DNA of 64,000 nucleotides from Chitinophaga eiseniae (GCF_012641265.1 NZ_JABAHZ010000001.1:1683446-1747445); one strand, 5' to 3'; shown: positions 16,530-25,737, numbered from the stretch's first letter. Numbers and translations: made by a program. Notes: generated by a model not told the origin, from the letters alone.

Positions 16530-17687
16530 CTATCTATTGACCAGGAAATGTACAATCCTGGTTACGTCCGTAGCATCACCGGTAACGATCTTTAACACGT
16601 GCCGCCCGGGCTTCAGGTCATCTCCCAGGATGAGGAACCAGGGCAGGTAAAGGCTTTTGCTCCATTGGGTGCGCAGGTCTTTCTGCTGTACGGCACCTCC
16701 GTCGATGCTGTAACTGATAGTACCGGCATCAGGCCCCGAAACAATGCCTATCCCTACGGTACGGCCGGTGAAAGGAAATTCCACCGACGCATGGGCGCCG
16801 GAAGATACCAGCATAGGCACTTTCACAAAGCCCTCGCGGGTAGCTACTTTGTCGGAAGGCTCCCAGGACTCATTAACCGTAAAGCCATTCTTATTGGTGG
16901 CGGTATGAATATCCACGTATGCGCCATGCTCATAGTTGAGCGGATCGGCGGCTTTAGGCAGTACCGCGCTGGTCAACCGTTTCGGAACAGGGCGATTGAA
17001 AGCTGTATCCAGCAGGCGCCTGATCGTATTAAAATAGAGCGTTTGTCCAAACGGCGCCGGGTGCAGGTCTTTGAAATCTTCTTTCCAGGTAAACTCGTGC
17101 GCGTCGATACGGTCGGTAACCTCTTTGGCGAGGTTGATAAATGGGAGATGATACCGCTTAGCCAGGTCTTCGTGTACCTGTACTTCCACCGGCACTTTCC
17201 CCGCGTGATAATCGGCCATTTTATCTTCGTCTACAAAGGCCATCAGCACGATATTCATTTGCGGGTTGGCCGCCAGCGCATGGCGGATAATGCCTTCCAT
17301 AGCGCGGCGTTGCGTCAGTTCGTTGGTACCGTTTACGCGGTCGTTAACAGCCGCTTCTATAAAGAGCAGGTCGGTAGTACCTTTTTTCAGCACATCATTT
17401 TCAAAACGAAAAGAATGAGGAAGGCTGCCCAGGGAAGGAATACCGGCATTGATAAAACGAAAAGCCGTGCCGGGATAAGTAGCGCCCAGGTAATCGCATA
17501 CTTTAGTACGCCAGCCGTCCATATTGGTGATAGAGCCGCCCAGGAAAGTAACGGTGGCTTTTTTATCATGCCGGATATGATACCAGGCATTGTTGAGCGG
17601 GCCATAAAACGTGACGTACCTGTCCTGCGCCTGCATAGTAACGGTGATGGCTATACTCAGCAGCAGCCATACAAACTTTCTGATCAT
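16530..17687 (-). CDS. SGNH/GDSL-type hydrolase, secreted
   Basis: Protein of 385 aa with a signal peptide ending MQAQ. The nucleophile region is FLGGSIT (GDS-like block I), followed by NAGIPSLGS (block II), AAVNDRVNG (block III) and DLHPAPFGQ with the Asp/His pair (block V). The family removes acetyl or other acyl groups from carbohydrates or lipids. A C-terminal beta-rich domain of about 120 residues follows. It lies 18 bp from the serine hydrolase gene upstream, so the two form an operon. Neighbouring fucosidase genes suggest a role in deacylating plant or algal glycans, as inference only. Confidence 0.8.
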   Translation of the reverse strand: MIRKFVWLLLSIAITVTMQAQDRYVTFYGPLNNAWYHIRHDKKATVTFLGGSITNMDGWRTKVCDYLGATYPGTAFRFINAGIPSLGSLPHSFRFENDVLKKGTTDLLFIEAAVNDRVNGTNELTQRRAMEGIIRHALAANPQMNIVLMAFVDEDKMADYHAGKVPVEVQVHEDLAKRYHLPFINLAKEVTDRIDAHEFTWKEDFKDLHPAPFGQTLYFNTIRRLLDTAFNRPVPKRLTSAVLPKAADPLNYEHGAYVDIHTATNKNGFTVNESWEPSDKVATREGFVKVPMLVSSGAHASVEFPFTGRTVGIGIVSGPDAGTISYSIDGGAVQQKDLRTQWSKSLYLPWFLILGDDLKPGRHVLKIVTGDATDVTRIVHFLVNR

Positions 17688-17705
17688 AACTTATGTGGAT
17701 TAAAT

Positions 17706-18758
17706 CTATTTGCTTCTGGCCAGGCTCCTCACTTTAAGGCAGGTAGGCATGGTAACCAGGTAGCCGTTGCTGGTGATGAAAGTAAATACGAACCCAGTCA
17801 TTTTCTTACCGCGGTTGATCCAGGGATGGCTGCCAAATGCGCCCGGGCTGCTGTTTTCGATTAGTACATCGCCGGGGCCGGTTACATCGCGCCAGTTGCC
17901 GATGCCGTAAATATTTTTGGTATTGATGATAGCTGCCGGGTAAGGCGAATAGGTTACGGTTACATTACTTGTCTGGCTCTGCTCCATGGCGTCTACAGCG
18001 GCTTCACTCAGTATGCGTGTACCCGTGGCCGTTACCCCTTTGTTCATCAGCATATCGAGGAAGCGCATATAGTCGTCGGGCGTACTACGGGCGCCACCGG
18101 CAATCTGCGGGTTGGCTGTGAGCCCGAAATCGGTATTGGTCATGCCGCAGGGCGTAAATATTTTATTGGCTGCCAGTGTTTTCCAGTCCATGCCGGAAGC
18201 CACTTCGCAGATGCGACCAGCTACCTGCATACTCACGCCTCCATAATAAAAGGTGGTGCCGGGAGGATTGAGCAAATCCACATTTTTGGCGATCAGGTCG
18301 GCCGCTTGTGTCAGCGTAATCAGCACATTCGATTCGTATCCCTGTGTGGAGTTGCCGGGAAAACCGGAAGTATGGGAAAACAGCTGGGCAATGGTAATAT
18401 TTCCTTTGTGATAAGTGGTAAATACCGGCAGGAATTTGCCGACAGTATCTGTCAGCTTAATTTTCCCCTCATCTACCAGGCTCATTAACACGGCGGCCGA
18501 CAACCATTTGGAGCAGGAGGCAATCAGCTGGCGGGTTCCGCCGTCATATCCGCCAAGTCCCCTGGCATACACGGTTTTTCCATCTACATGAATGGCCACA
18601 TAGGCCTTTCCGCCAAATACGGCCGGTACGGAGTCCGCCAATACTTTATCGATATCTCCATACCCTTGTGTAACCATGGTTTGAGATTCGCTTTTGCTGC
18701 AGCTGGCCAGCAATAGGGTCATTAAACAGCCATAGAGACAGATAGTAATGCTTTTCAT
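17706..18758 (-). CDS. Serine hydrolase of the class C beta-lactamase fold, lipoprotein
   Basis: Protein of 350 aa with a lipoprotein signal ending LLASC (C20). The active-site SxxK is S81-K84 (SCSK), and YYGG near residue 171 is the second motif. IAQLFSHTSGFPG is a typical block of esterase/peptidase-type family members. Such proteins act as esterases, D-aminopeptidases or carboxypeptidases rather than resistance enzymes; the substrate is unknown. The late GxFGSHPWIN segment may replace the usual KTG. It is the first gene of a two-gene unit with the SGNH hydrolase. Confidence 0.77.
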   Translation of the reverse strand: MKSITICLYGCLMTLLLASCSKSESQTMVTQGYGDIDKVLADSVPAVFGGKAYVAIHVDGKTVYARGLGGYDGGTRQLIASCSKWLSAAVLMSLVDEGKIKLTDTVGKFLPVFTTYHKGNITIAQLFSHTSGFPGNSTQGYESNVLITLTQAADLIAKNVDLLNPPGTTFYYGGVSMQVAGRICEVASGMDWKTLAANKIFTPCGMTNTDFGLTANPQIAGGARSTPDDYMRFLDMLMNKGVTATGTRILSEAAVDAMEQSQTSNVTVTYSPYPAAIINTKNIYGIGNWRDVTGPGDVLIENSSPGAFGSHPWINRGKKMTGFVFTFITSNGYLVTMPTCLKVRSLARSK

Positions 18759-18893
18759 GTAACAGTGTATAACAGTGTAAGTGTGAAACTAATAAATAAA
18801 TAGTAGCTTTTCCAACGTGGAATAGGCAAATAATATTGTTCAGGGGATGAAAACAGCTATCTTTACCGGCCATTGACGGATAATAAGACACAT

Positions 18894-19955
18894 ATGCCGA
18901 AGCCAGTAGTAAGTATTATCGTTCCAGTATATAATGTTGCGCCTTACCTGTTGCGCTGTATGGAATCGCTTATACATCAGACTTATACATCTACCGAACT
19001 AATATTTGTTAATGATGGTTCAACGGACAACTCCCTGGCAGTACTTCAATCTTTGCAACAACAATATCCGGCAATAAAAATTCTTTCGCAGGATAATGCA
19101 GGGCCGGGTCCTGCCCGGAATAACGGGCTGGATCATGCCAACGGCGATTATGTGCTTTTTGTAGATGGTGATGACTGGATAGATCCCGAAACGGTAGCCC
19201 GCTGTATCAACGAAGCACAAACACATGCGGCAGATATAGTTTGTTTCGGCTTCCGGAAGGTTTACCAGCAGGGCGATTCACTCATGGAAGCGGATCCCTG
19301 GATATATGAGCCGGAGAGCTTTACCAACAGCGATTATATTATTAGCTTCTTCAGTGAGGCTATGCACCGGAAAGACAAACTCAATACCGCTGCCTGGGGG
19401 AAATTATACAGCCGGTCGTTGATGGAAGAGCATTCCATTCGTTTCAGGCAATCTACTTTTGAAGATTCTCCTTTCGTACTGGAAGCTGTATATGCCTCCC
19501 GCCACATCAGGTTCCTCGCGGATACTTTTTATGCCTATTTCGTCCGGGAAAAACAAGTGTCGCAGCACTCCATCACTTCACAGCAGGTGAATGCAGCAAA
19601 GATTTCCAGCTTTTACCGTGCAGACCTGTTAATGAAAGCATTCCTTCTCTCAAAAAATATCTTTGAAAAATACCGCCGCTATTATTATGCCTATCATAAC
19701 ACCCGTATACTGCAATACGGAGGCTATATGGAAATATATGCCGCAGGTAATGGACAACATCAGGACGCCTGGCCAATATTTTTTGCTCAGCTGAAGGAAC
19801 ACCGGCACGATCTTACCATGGACAGGAAAGGATTGTACCGGGCGTATCGCAAAAGAATTGTTGCATTAAACATTGGTGCTAAGCTCAGCACCATCAGTCC
19901 CCGGCTGGCACATCGCTTTTTTGGGTGGTACGAAAAAACAATGGCTCCAAAATAA
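18894..19955 (+). CDS. Family 2 glycosyltransferase
   Basis: Protein of about 353 aa when started at the ATG at 18894; an in-frame TTG at 18873 is less likely. The GT-A fold is plain: VVSIIVPVYNVAPYL, FVNDGSTDNS, GPGPARNNGLDHANGDY, and the metal-binding FVDGDDWID. The closest generic relatives are polysaccharide-type glycosyltransferases (EpsJ/CapJ-like). A basic helical C-terminal part follows. It is convergent with the next gene, and the two coding regions overlap by 62 bp at their 3' ends. The sugar specificity is unknown. Confidence 0.83.
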   Translation: MPKPVVSIIVPVYNVAPYLLRCMESLIHQTYTSTELIFVNDGSTDNSLAVLQSLQQQYPAIKILSQDNAGPGPARNNGLDHANGDYVLFVDGDDWIDPETVARCINEAQTHAADIVCFGFRKVYQQGDSLMEADPWIYEPESFTNSDYIISFFSEAMHRKDKLNTAAWGKLYSRSLMEEHSIRFRQSTFEDSPFVLEAVYASRHIRFLADTFYAYFVREKQVSQHSITSQQVNAAKISSFYRADLLMKAFLLSKNIFEKYRRYYYAYHNTRILQYGGYMEIYAAGNGQHQDAWPIFFAQLKEHRHDLTMDRKGLYRAYRKRIVALNIGAKLSTISPRLAHRFFGWYEKTMAPK

Positions 19956-21018
19956 TATCGAGCTTTTTAAAATAGTGATCAATACCAAATTCCTTTGTCA
20001 CTTGCTGGTGTAACGCTTCCGGTGGATTTGCGCTTTCAGCTGCATCGAGTATTTCGTCGAAATAGGCCAAAGTGCCTGCATCGGGGGCCGACATATCCGG
20101 CAGCAGGTAAACACCCGGAAATCCACGCTCATTCAGCTCCTGTATAGCACCCACTTTATTACCTGTTACTGGTATTCCTACAGATAACGCTTCGAGTGTA
20201 ACCAGTTCAAATCCCTCAAACTTAGAAGGCAATATCAGCAAATCGCCTAACGCGTAGGCCTCCCTTGCAATGTTGTCTATCAGTAGCCCTTCTTTTACCG
20301 TAGTTTTTGTAAACCCGCTAAATAAGGCGCTGTTGGGCGATTGATTACAGGCAATCAATAACTGCCAGTGTTCCGATTGTTCAATCACCGGCGCCAGTTT
20401 TAGCAATACGTCCATTCCCTTTGCGCTTTCCATCCGGCCTACATACAAGAGCGTGCGCACAGGGCTTTGCCGCTTTTCAAAAGGATGGAACCTGCTGGTA
20501 TCTACACAATTGTTGACCACCGTAATTTTATCGGCGGCAGTCTCGTAGTACTGTACCAGGTCTGCTTTTACCTTGGCAGATACCGCCAGAATCTGTCTGG
20601 CTATTTTACAGGCCCTCTGCTGTAATGCTGCCATACGGCTCAGTCCAGGTGCGGTTCTCCCATACGCTACCTCCATACAATGGTAACTCCCGTGGATAAA
20701 AGCCACGTCTGCCGGGAAAAAAGGTACCGACTCCCCCTGGGAAATCACTACTCTTCCCCGTTGCCAGGTCAACCAAAGAAAGGCAGACGTATACCGCGCC
20801 AGGTAAATGGCCTTGCGCTTTTTAAAATGCCGGTATTTGAACAGCTGGTTAAACAGCCGGCCCAACAAAGTATGGTTAATGAGGTAGTCTTCGTCGATCA
20901 GCTTTGTTTCAACACCCCGGCTATGCAAATATTCATCGAGGTAATAGACCACCCGCTCTACGCCACCGGCATAAGATTTACCATTAAACGATATTAACCA
21001 GGCTTTCTTTGGTTTCAT
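19894..21018 (-). CDS. Family 4 glycosyltransferase (GT-B fold)
   Basis: Protein of about 374 aa from the ATG at 21018; an in-frame TTG at 21039 would overlap the upstream gene and is not preferred. GT4 signatures are SFNGKSYAGGVERVVYYLDE at the start, LLYVGRMESAKGMDVLLKL in the donor-binding half, and the EX7E-like ILPSKFEGFELVTLEALSVGIPV. It is a retaining transferase, probably for a surface polysaccharide. It follows the second GT4 gene by 10 bp, so the two are co-transcribed. Its 3' end overlaps the convergent GT2 gene, so the pair cannot both be transcribed to the end without producing antisense RNA. Confidence 0.83.
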   Translation of the reverse strand: MKPKKAWLISFNGKSYAGGVERVVYYLDEYLHSRGVETKLIDEDYLINHTLLGRLFNQLFKYRHFKKRKAIYLARYTSAFLWLTWQRGRVVISQGESVPFFPADVAFIHGSYHCMEVAYGRTAPGLSRMAALQQRACKIARQILAVSAKVKADLVQYYETAADKITVVNNCVDTSRFHPFEKRQSPVRTLLYVGRMESAKGMDVLLKLAPVIEQSEHWQLLIACNQSPNSALFSGFTKTTVKEGLLIDNIAREAYALGDLLILPSKFEGFELVTLEALSVGIPVTGNKVGAIQELNERGFPGVYLLPDMSAPDAGTLAYFDEILDAAESANPPEALHQQVTKEFGIDHYFKKLDIILEPLFFRTTQKSDVPAGD

Positions 21019-21028
21019 ATGGTTGCTT

Positions 21029-22204
21029 TTAGCGGTCAATACCCATCGCTTTGTCGAGTTTTTGGTACCCGCTTTCTATGGAAAAATGCTGTTGGAAATA
21101 AGCCTGTCCCTGGCGGCTCAACTGTTCATACAATGCTTTATCTGATAGTACCCGCTGTATATTCGCCGCAAATGTTTGCGGGTCGTTGGCAGAGAGACAA
21201 CCATTGCTGGTTTTATCGGGGAGACCATCCAGGCCGCGTTCCGAACAGATCACCGGTAGCCCGTGCGACATAGCCTCTACCACTTTTACTTTCACTCCGG
21301 TGCCCGTGAGCATAGGACACAGCGCCACCCGGGCACGGCGATAATACGCATCCAGGTCATCAACAAACGGGATCAGGGTCACGTTGGGATAATCTTTACT
21401 GACATGCGCGGTAATCACCCCAATCACACAAATCCTGGTATTGGCAGGCAGTAATGGGTATACTTCTTTAAAGAACCAGGCAGCCGAACGGAGATTATGC
21501 GGATTATCTGAGGCCACATAAATCAGGTCAAAATCTTTCTCCACTGTTTCTTTTACAGGCGCCGGCGCAGTCATGATCATGGGGATATACTTCACTTTTT
21601 CTTTGAGGAACTGGCTGAAGAAGTACGTTTCCTCGGGTGAAATAGCCCATACCTGGTTAAACTGTGCCAGCCGGCGTAACTCATCGCCCAGGGCAGCGCC
21701 TTTATCAAAACCCGTATCATGCTGATGCTGGGAAGCCAGCAGGTCATGCGTATCGATAATGGTAACGGCATTTCCCACTAAGGGGTTATCGCGGATAAAA
21801 TCGGCCCAGTAAGCATAGCTGATGATGATATAATCGTACTGCTGACGGCGCAGAATGGCATCGAATTGTCGGCGCAGGTTAAGGGTAGTGTGATTGGGAA
21901 AAGACCCGGGTACCAGCTTTAGTTTTCTTTCATATAAGATATGCCATAGCTTATAAGTGAAGAAATATTTTACGGGGTTACCTTTCACCGGTTTACGGTC
22001 CAGGACCCATATATGTTCTGCCAAACCGCTATCTTCAAAGGCTTTCACAGTTTCCGGGGTATATTGTCCCCAAACGGACTTCGTAATAAAATCCACCTGC
22101 ATGCCCCGTGCTTTAAAATACTTTAGCAGGTGCAGGGCACGGGTTTGACTTCCCCCTTTTTTCTCAACGGGATTCAACGGAAAAAAATAGAGTATCCTTT
22201 TCAA
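21029..22204 (-). CDS. Family 4 glycosyltransferase (GT-B fold), likely TTG start
   Basis: Protein of 391 aa. The N-terminus KRILYFFPLNPVEKKGGSQTRALHLLKYF is a typical GT4 opening, and the C-terminal half holds FVDDLDAYYRRARVALCPM and KVVEAMSHGLPVICS, the donor-site region with its acidic residue. No ATG or GTG lies near the beginning, so translation most likely starts at TTG (22204); the N-terminal strand would be lost with any later start. It is first in a two-gene unit with the next GT4 gene. Substrate not predictable. Confidence 0.8.
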   Translation of the reverse strand: MKRILYFFPLNPVEKKGGSQTRALHLLKYFKARGMQVDFITKSVWGQYTPETVKAFEDSGLAEHIWVLDRKPVKGNPVKYFFTYKLWHILYERKLKLVPGSFPNHTTLNLRRQFDAILRRQQYDYIIISYAYWADFIRDNPLVGNAVTIIDTHDLLASQHQHDTGFDKGAALGDELRRLAQFNQVWAISPEETYFFSQFLKEKVKYIPMIMTAPAPVKETVEKDFDLIYVASDNPHNLRSAAWFFKEVYPLLPANTRICVIGVITAHVSKDYPNVTLIPFVDDLDAYYRRARVALCPMLTGTGVKVKVVEAMSHGLPVICSERGLDGLPDKTSNGCLSANDPQTFAANIQRVLSDKALYEQLSRQGQAYFQQHFSIESGYQKLDKAMGIDR

Positions 22205-22270
22205 GTGTTGTGATCGTTTTTTAAATAAGGCTGTAAAACTAAGTCATTTTCCCTTAAAAGCAGGCAGTGA

Positions 22271-23401
22271 CTAGTGGTACAACCGTAGCTGCAAAGACGA
22301 AGGGTTGGGCAGGGAAACGGTGGTACCGGTTGCCGTGAGCAATCCTGTTTGCTGATCTCTTTTAAACACCACGATATTATTGGACCGCTGATTGGCCACC
22401 AACACAAAATTACCAGTAGGATCGATGGCAAAGTTACGCGGGTGTACGCCACCACTGGGTATTTTGCCGACCTGTTTCAGCTGGCCGGTTTGCTGGTTAA
22501 CCCGGTAAATGAAAATCGTGTTGGCCGACTCGCGGGTGGAAGCATAGAGAAATAATCCATCGGGGGAAATATGAATATCGGCGGCATTATAGTCCTCCGC
22601 CTTATCATCCAGGTGAGCGCTCACCCTTTGTACGCGATCCAGTTTCCCATCGCGATAGCGATATACCGATACCATCCCTCCCATTTCCTCGATGCAATAG
22701 GCATAAGGCAGGCGGTGATGAAAAACGATGTGCCGGGGACCACTGCCTGGTATAGTTGCCGTATATGCCGGCGTAGCTGGCTGCAATACTGGCGATGCGT
22801 TTGGCTTCAACTGGTAGGCCCTGATCTTATCAGCGCCCAGGTCGGGAAAGAATGCATATTTCCCATCTGGCGCAAATACGGCGGCATGTATATGGGAGGA
22901 TGTTTGCCGGTTGGTAACACTGCTATCTTTGAAGGGAATGATTTGTGCTGCCGGTGCAATGAGTCCATTCGCACCCAGCGGAAAAATGCCCAGGCTTCCG
23001 CCGCTGTAGTTGGCACAAATCAACCATTTGCCCTGTGGATCCACCCCTACATAGGCGGGGTTATCGCCTCCGCTGTCTTGCCGGCTCAGCAGGGTAAGCA
23101 CTCCCCTGGTACTATCGAATGCCAGGCTGGTAACGCCTCCTACATTGGGCGTTTGCGCTTCTGAGCAGGTGTAGATATATTGACCGCCAGGGGAAATAGT
23201 CAGGAACGAAGGATTGAGAATACCTGCCAGCGCCGATACCCGCTCCAATGCACCAGTTTTTTCGTTGAACCGGAATACATATACGCCTTCTTTGGCTTTG
23301 TCGCGGTTGTAACTGCCCACAAACAGGTAGTACTGTTGGGCGTTGGCAATAAAACTGCTGAATATGGTGCTGATAACAAGAATAAGTAACTTACGTGCCA
23401 A
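22271..23401 (-). CDS. Lactonase family protein (6-phosphogluconolactonase-like beta-propeller), exported
   Basis: Protein of 376 aa with an N-terminal signal sequence ending ANAQ. Repeated blocks such as GGQYIYTCSEA, SHIHAAVFAPDGKYAF, GPRHIVFHHRLPYAY, ADIHISPDGLFLYASTR and HPRNFAIDPTGNFVLVANQ are blades of the seven-bladed lactonase propeller. The family includes cytoplasmic Pgl enzymes; this one appears periplasmic and could hydrolyse sugar lactones. The only candidate start before the signal peptide is TTG at 23401. It is monocistronic and divergent from the tetR-like gene. Confidence 0.78.
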   Translation of the reverse strand: MARKLLILVISTIFSSFIANAQQYYLFVGSYNRDKAKEGVYVFRFNEKTGALERVSALAGILNPSFLTISPGGQYIYTCSEAQTPNVGGVTSLAFDSTRGVLTLLSRQDSGGDNPAYVGVDPQGKWLICANYSGGSLGIFPLGANGLIAPAAQIIPFKDSSVTNRQTSSHIHAAVFAPDGKYAFFPDLGADKIRAYQLKPNASPVLQPATPAYTATIPGSGPRHIVFHHRLPYAYCIEEMGGMVSVYRYRDGKLDRVQRVSAHLDDKAEDYNAADIHISPDGLFLYASTRESANTIFIYRVNQQTGQLKQVGKIPSGGVHPRNFAIDPTGNFVLVANQRSNNIVVFKRDQQTGLLTATGTTVSLPNPSSLQLRLYH

Positions 23402-23454
23402 TGGTAAATGTTTTAGACATGAAGGTGAACCACAAGATACTCATCTCTCTAAAA

Positions 23455-23486
23455 AATAATAATAGACAAATTTGTCTATTATTATT
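23455..23486. promoter_or_regulatory. Perfect 32-bp palindromic operator upstream of the TetR gene
   Basis: The core ATAGACAAA (23462-23470) and TTTGTCTAT (23471-23479) are exact reverse complements, and the symmetry extends to 32 bp. A TATTTTTG -7 element (23483-23490) overlaps its right edge, so binding would block the regulator's own promoter. The core recurs at 24122-24139. Confidence 0.8.
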
Positions 23487-23509
23487 TTTGTTTTTACATT
23501 TGTACTGTT

Positions 23510-24082
23510 ATGGCAAGGCCAGGTAATCCAAAGGAGAAGATTTTAGCCACTGCGGCGCGCTTGTTTTACGAGCAGGGGTACAATGCCACTGGCATTAACC
23601 AGGTACTGGAGGAAGCGGGAGTAGCCAAAGCAAGCCTGTATAGCCACTTTGGCTCGAAAGACGAGCTGGGGCTGGCTTACCTGAAGGCCGCGCGACAGGA
23701 ATGGTTCCAGGCGGTAACAACGGTGGTGGAGGCCAAAACAGCTCCGTTGGACAGGCTGCTGGCGCCGTTCGATTTCCTGGAAACGCAACTGCCCCGGCAG
23801 GGCTTTCGCGGATGCCGCTTCATCAATATGCTGGCGGAAATCGGAGGTAGTCATAAAGAGATGCAACAGCAGGTGGCCGAACATAAACGAAAACTGCGCC
23901 GTTACCTGCATCAACTGCTGCTGGCTATTCCTGGGGTAGAAGGACATCCTTCCGCAGATACCTGGGCAGATACTATTTACCTGCTATTTGAAGGAGCGAT
24001 TGTAGAAACCAAGGTGTTCCGGGATGTATGGCCTGTAAAAGCCGCTAAAAAAACGATCAAACATTTGTTGAGTAAGTTGTAA
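23510..24082 (+). CDS. TetR-family repressor
   Basis: Protein of 190 aa. The N-terminal helix-turn-helix is classical (ILATAARLFYEQGYNATGINQVLEEAGVAKASLYSHFGSKDEL). The C-terminal ligand-binding part with GCRFINMLAEIG resembles the TetR subgroup that controls quinone/electrophile or redox genes. A perfect palindrome overlaps its promoter, and an almost identical one sits 40 bp after its stop, ahead of the AhpD-like gene. Autorepression and repression of the downstream pair are therefore the simplest reading. The inducer is unknown. Confidence 0.86.
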   Translation: MARPGNPKEKILATAARLFYEQGYNATGINQVLEEAGVAKASLYSHFGSKDELGLAYLKAARQEWFQAVTTVVEAKTAPLDRLLAPFDFLETQLPRQGFRGCRFINMLAEIGGSHKEMQQQVAEHKRKLRRYLHQLLLAIPGVEGHPSADTWADTIYLLFEGAIVETKVFRDVWPVKAAKKTIKHLLSKL

Positions 24083-24121
24083 CAAATGCCACCCTGTAAA
24101 GGGTTATTTTTTTCACCAATA

Positions 24122-24139
24122 ATAGACAAATTGGTCTAT
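24122..24139. promoter_or_regulatory. Second TetR operator, before the AhpD-like gene
   Basis: ATAGACAAA (24122-24130) followed by TTGGTCTAT (24131-24139). It differs from the first operator core by one base and lies 18 bp before the ATG of the CMD gene. Confidence 0.78.
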
Positions 24140-24156
24140 AATAAAACACAAATACT

Positions 24157-24717
24157 ATGAGCACTATTACCGCGCTTCCACTGAGTGAAGCCAACCATGA
24201 AGCCACCCGTGTATTAGAACAGGTAAACCGCCAACTGGGCCGCATTCCCAACATGTATAGCGTGATGGCACACTCCCCTGCCGTACTGGAAGCCTATACC
24301 CAATTCAGCAACTCCCTGCGCAAAGGCAGCCTGGGCGCCCCAATGGCAGAAAGGATTGCCATTGCTTCAGCGGAATATAATGGCTGTACCTATTGCCTGT
24401 CGGCCCACAGTTTTACCGGCGCCAAAGCAGGATTGTCGGAAGCCGACATCCGGGAAGCCCGGGCACTGACGGCTACCGATCCAAAAGTGGCTGCCGGTAT
24501 GGCATTCACCCAAAAACTATTGGCCAACCCCGGCGATTTGTCCACCACTGATGTGACGCCGCTGCGCAATGCCGGTTATACCGACGGCGAAATACTGGAA
24601 ATCATTGCCAACGTAGTACGTAATATTTTCACCAACTACCTCAACGTAGTAGCCGGTACTGAAGTAGACTGGCCCTTAGTTACTCCCGCAAATGCCAACA
24701 GCTATGAAAACAGATAA
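24157..24717 (+). CDS. Carboxymuconolactone decarboxylase / AhpD-like peroxidase-related protein
   Basis: Protein of 186 aa. The redox motif is C77-T-Y-C80 followed by H84 in NGCTYCLSAHSFTGAKAG, the CxxCxxxH pattern of AhpD-like alkylhydroperoxidase partners. The helical flanks (MAERIAIASAEY, GYTDGEILEIIANVVRNIF) fit the CMD fold. Members reduce peroxides through the two cysteines or have unknown roles. It is probably cytoplasmic and controlled by the adjacent TetR protein through the operator just upstream. It overlaps the DUF302 gene, suggesting translational coupling. Confidence 0.85.
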   Translation: MSTITALPLSEANHEATRVLEQVNRQLGRIPNMYSVMAHSPAVLEAYTQFSNSLRKGSLGAPMAERIAIASAEYNGCTYCLSAHSFTGAKAGLSEADIREARALTATDPKVAAGMAFTQKLLANPGDLSTTDVTPLRNAGYTDGEILEIIANVVRNIFTNYLNVVAGTEVDWPLVTPANANSYENR

Positions 24718-25087
24718 AATCAACACCGTCATTGACCAGCCGTTTGAGCAGGTATTGACTGCCGCCAGGAAAGCCATCGTTAACAATGGCTTCCTGCTCC
24801 TGCACGAGATCAATCCACAGGCCATATTAGCCAGTCACCAGATCGTAATTGGCCCTATCCGGCAACTGCTTTTTTTCCACCCGGCCTACATGCAGCAATT
24901 GTTGCAAGCCGATCCAAACGCCGTCATAGAAGTGCCCTTAAAGCTGGTATTGCGGGAAGTAGACGACCACAGCACCGCGGTGACCTACAGCGACCCGGTA
25001 CTGCAGTTGCAGGACTATAGCGGCCTGGAAACGCTGGGCAGCGAATTATCGCAGCGGGTAACAGCCTTATTGAAAGAATTGTTGTAA
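24704..25087 (+). CDS. DUF302 domain protein
   Basis: Protein of 127 aa from the ATG at 24704 (an ATG four codons earlier, 24692, is also possible). The body (QPFEQVLTAARKAIVNNGFLLLHEINPQAIL, then AVIEVPLKLVLREVDDHST and YSDPVLQLQDYSG) matches the small DUF302 family, which has a TBP-like fold and no known enzyme activity. It overlaps the AhpD-like gene by about 14 bp and belongs to the same TetR-controlled unit. It has no signal peptide. Confidence 0.72.
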   Translation: MKTDKINTVIDQPFEQVLTAARKAIVNNGFLLLHEINPQAILASHQIVIGPIRQLLFFHPAYMQQLLQADPNAVIEVPLKLVLREVDDHSTAVTYSDPVLQLQDYSGLETLGSELSQRVTALLKELL

Positions 25088-25211
25088 GGATTTTTCATTT
25101 GCTCCGTCTAATAAACAGGCGATGGGTAAATCGCCGTCTAGCCGCTCAAATAAGAAGATAAAGCGGTAAATTTGTATCATCATATTTGTTCACGTGTAGT
25201 TCCTAACAGCG

Positions 25212-25730
25212 ATGAAAACATTATTTCTGCTCACACTGATCCTGGCCAGCCAGATTGCCTGTCATAGCCAAAACGAGAGCAAACAGCCACCTGCCGCTCC
25301 TAATCCGTTTTATTCCCGGACAGACACCCGGAAACTGCATATCACCAATGCAGAATGGAAGAAAGTACTTTCGCCGGAATTATACGCCGTGGCGAGAGAG
25401 GCTGCTACCGAACGCGCCTTTACGGGGAAATACTGGGATAGCGATGTAAAAGGCAATTACTATTGCGCCGTTTGTGGCAATCCGTTATTCCGCTCAGATG
25501 CTAAATTTGCCAGCTCCTGCGGCTGGCCAAGCTTCTTCGAGCCACTGAGAGCCAACAGCGTCATTTATAAGGCCGACAACTCCTATGGCATGCAACGTAC
25601 AGAGGTGATTTGCGAACGTTGCGGCTCACACCTGGGACATATCTTCGATGACGGACCACCGCCTACCCATAAACGATTTTGCATGAACTCCATTTCCCTC
25701 GATTTTGAGCCGGACCCGGGAGCACATTAA
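25212..25730 (+). CDS. msrB: Peptide-methionine (R)-S-oxide reductase MsrB, lipoprotein form
   Basis: Protein of 172 aa. The N-terminus has a lipoprotein signal ending SQIAC (C17), and the MsrB domain follows from about residue 40. Zinc cysteines are C85/C88 (CAVC) and C134/C137 (CERC). The catalytic cysteine is C157 in RFCMNSISLDF, preceded by GSHLGHIFDDGP. It reduces the R-sulfoxide of oxidised methionine, here presumably in the periplasm or outer membrane. It lies next to a redox-type operon but on its own promoter. Its 3' end has a strong terminator. Confidence 0.9.
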   Translation: MKTLFLLTLILASQIACHSQNESKQPPAAPNPFYSRTDTRKLHITNAEWKKVLSPELYAVAREAATERAFTGKYWDSDVKGNYYCAVCGNPLFRSDAKFASSCGWPSFFEPLRANSVIYKADNSYGMQRTEVICERCGSHLGHIFDDGPPPTHKRFCMNSISLDFEPDPGAH

Positions 25731-25737
25731 TATCTCA

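Noticed and set aside
16599-17864. A 421-codon open frame opposite the SGNH hydrolase
   Set aside because: Antisense shadow of the hydrolase and serine hydrolase genes; no protein-like motifs.
17706-18758. Beta-lactamase resistance gene
   Set aside because: It has the serine hydrolase motifs, but the family is mostly esterases and peptidases, and no resistance-specific features are visible. The same applies to the gene at 25.8 kb.
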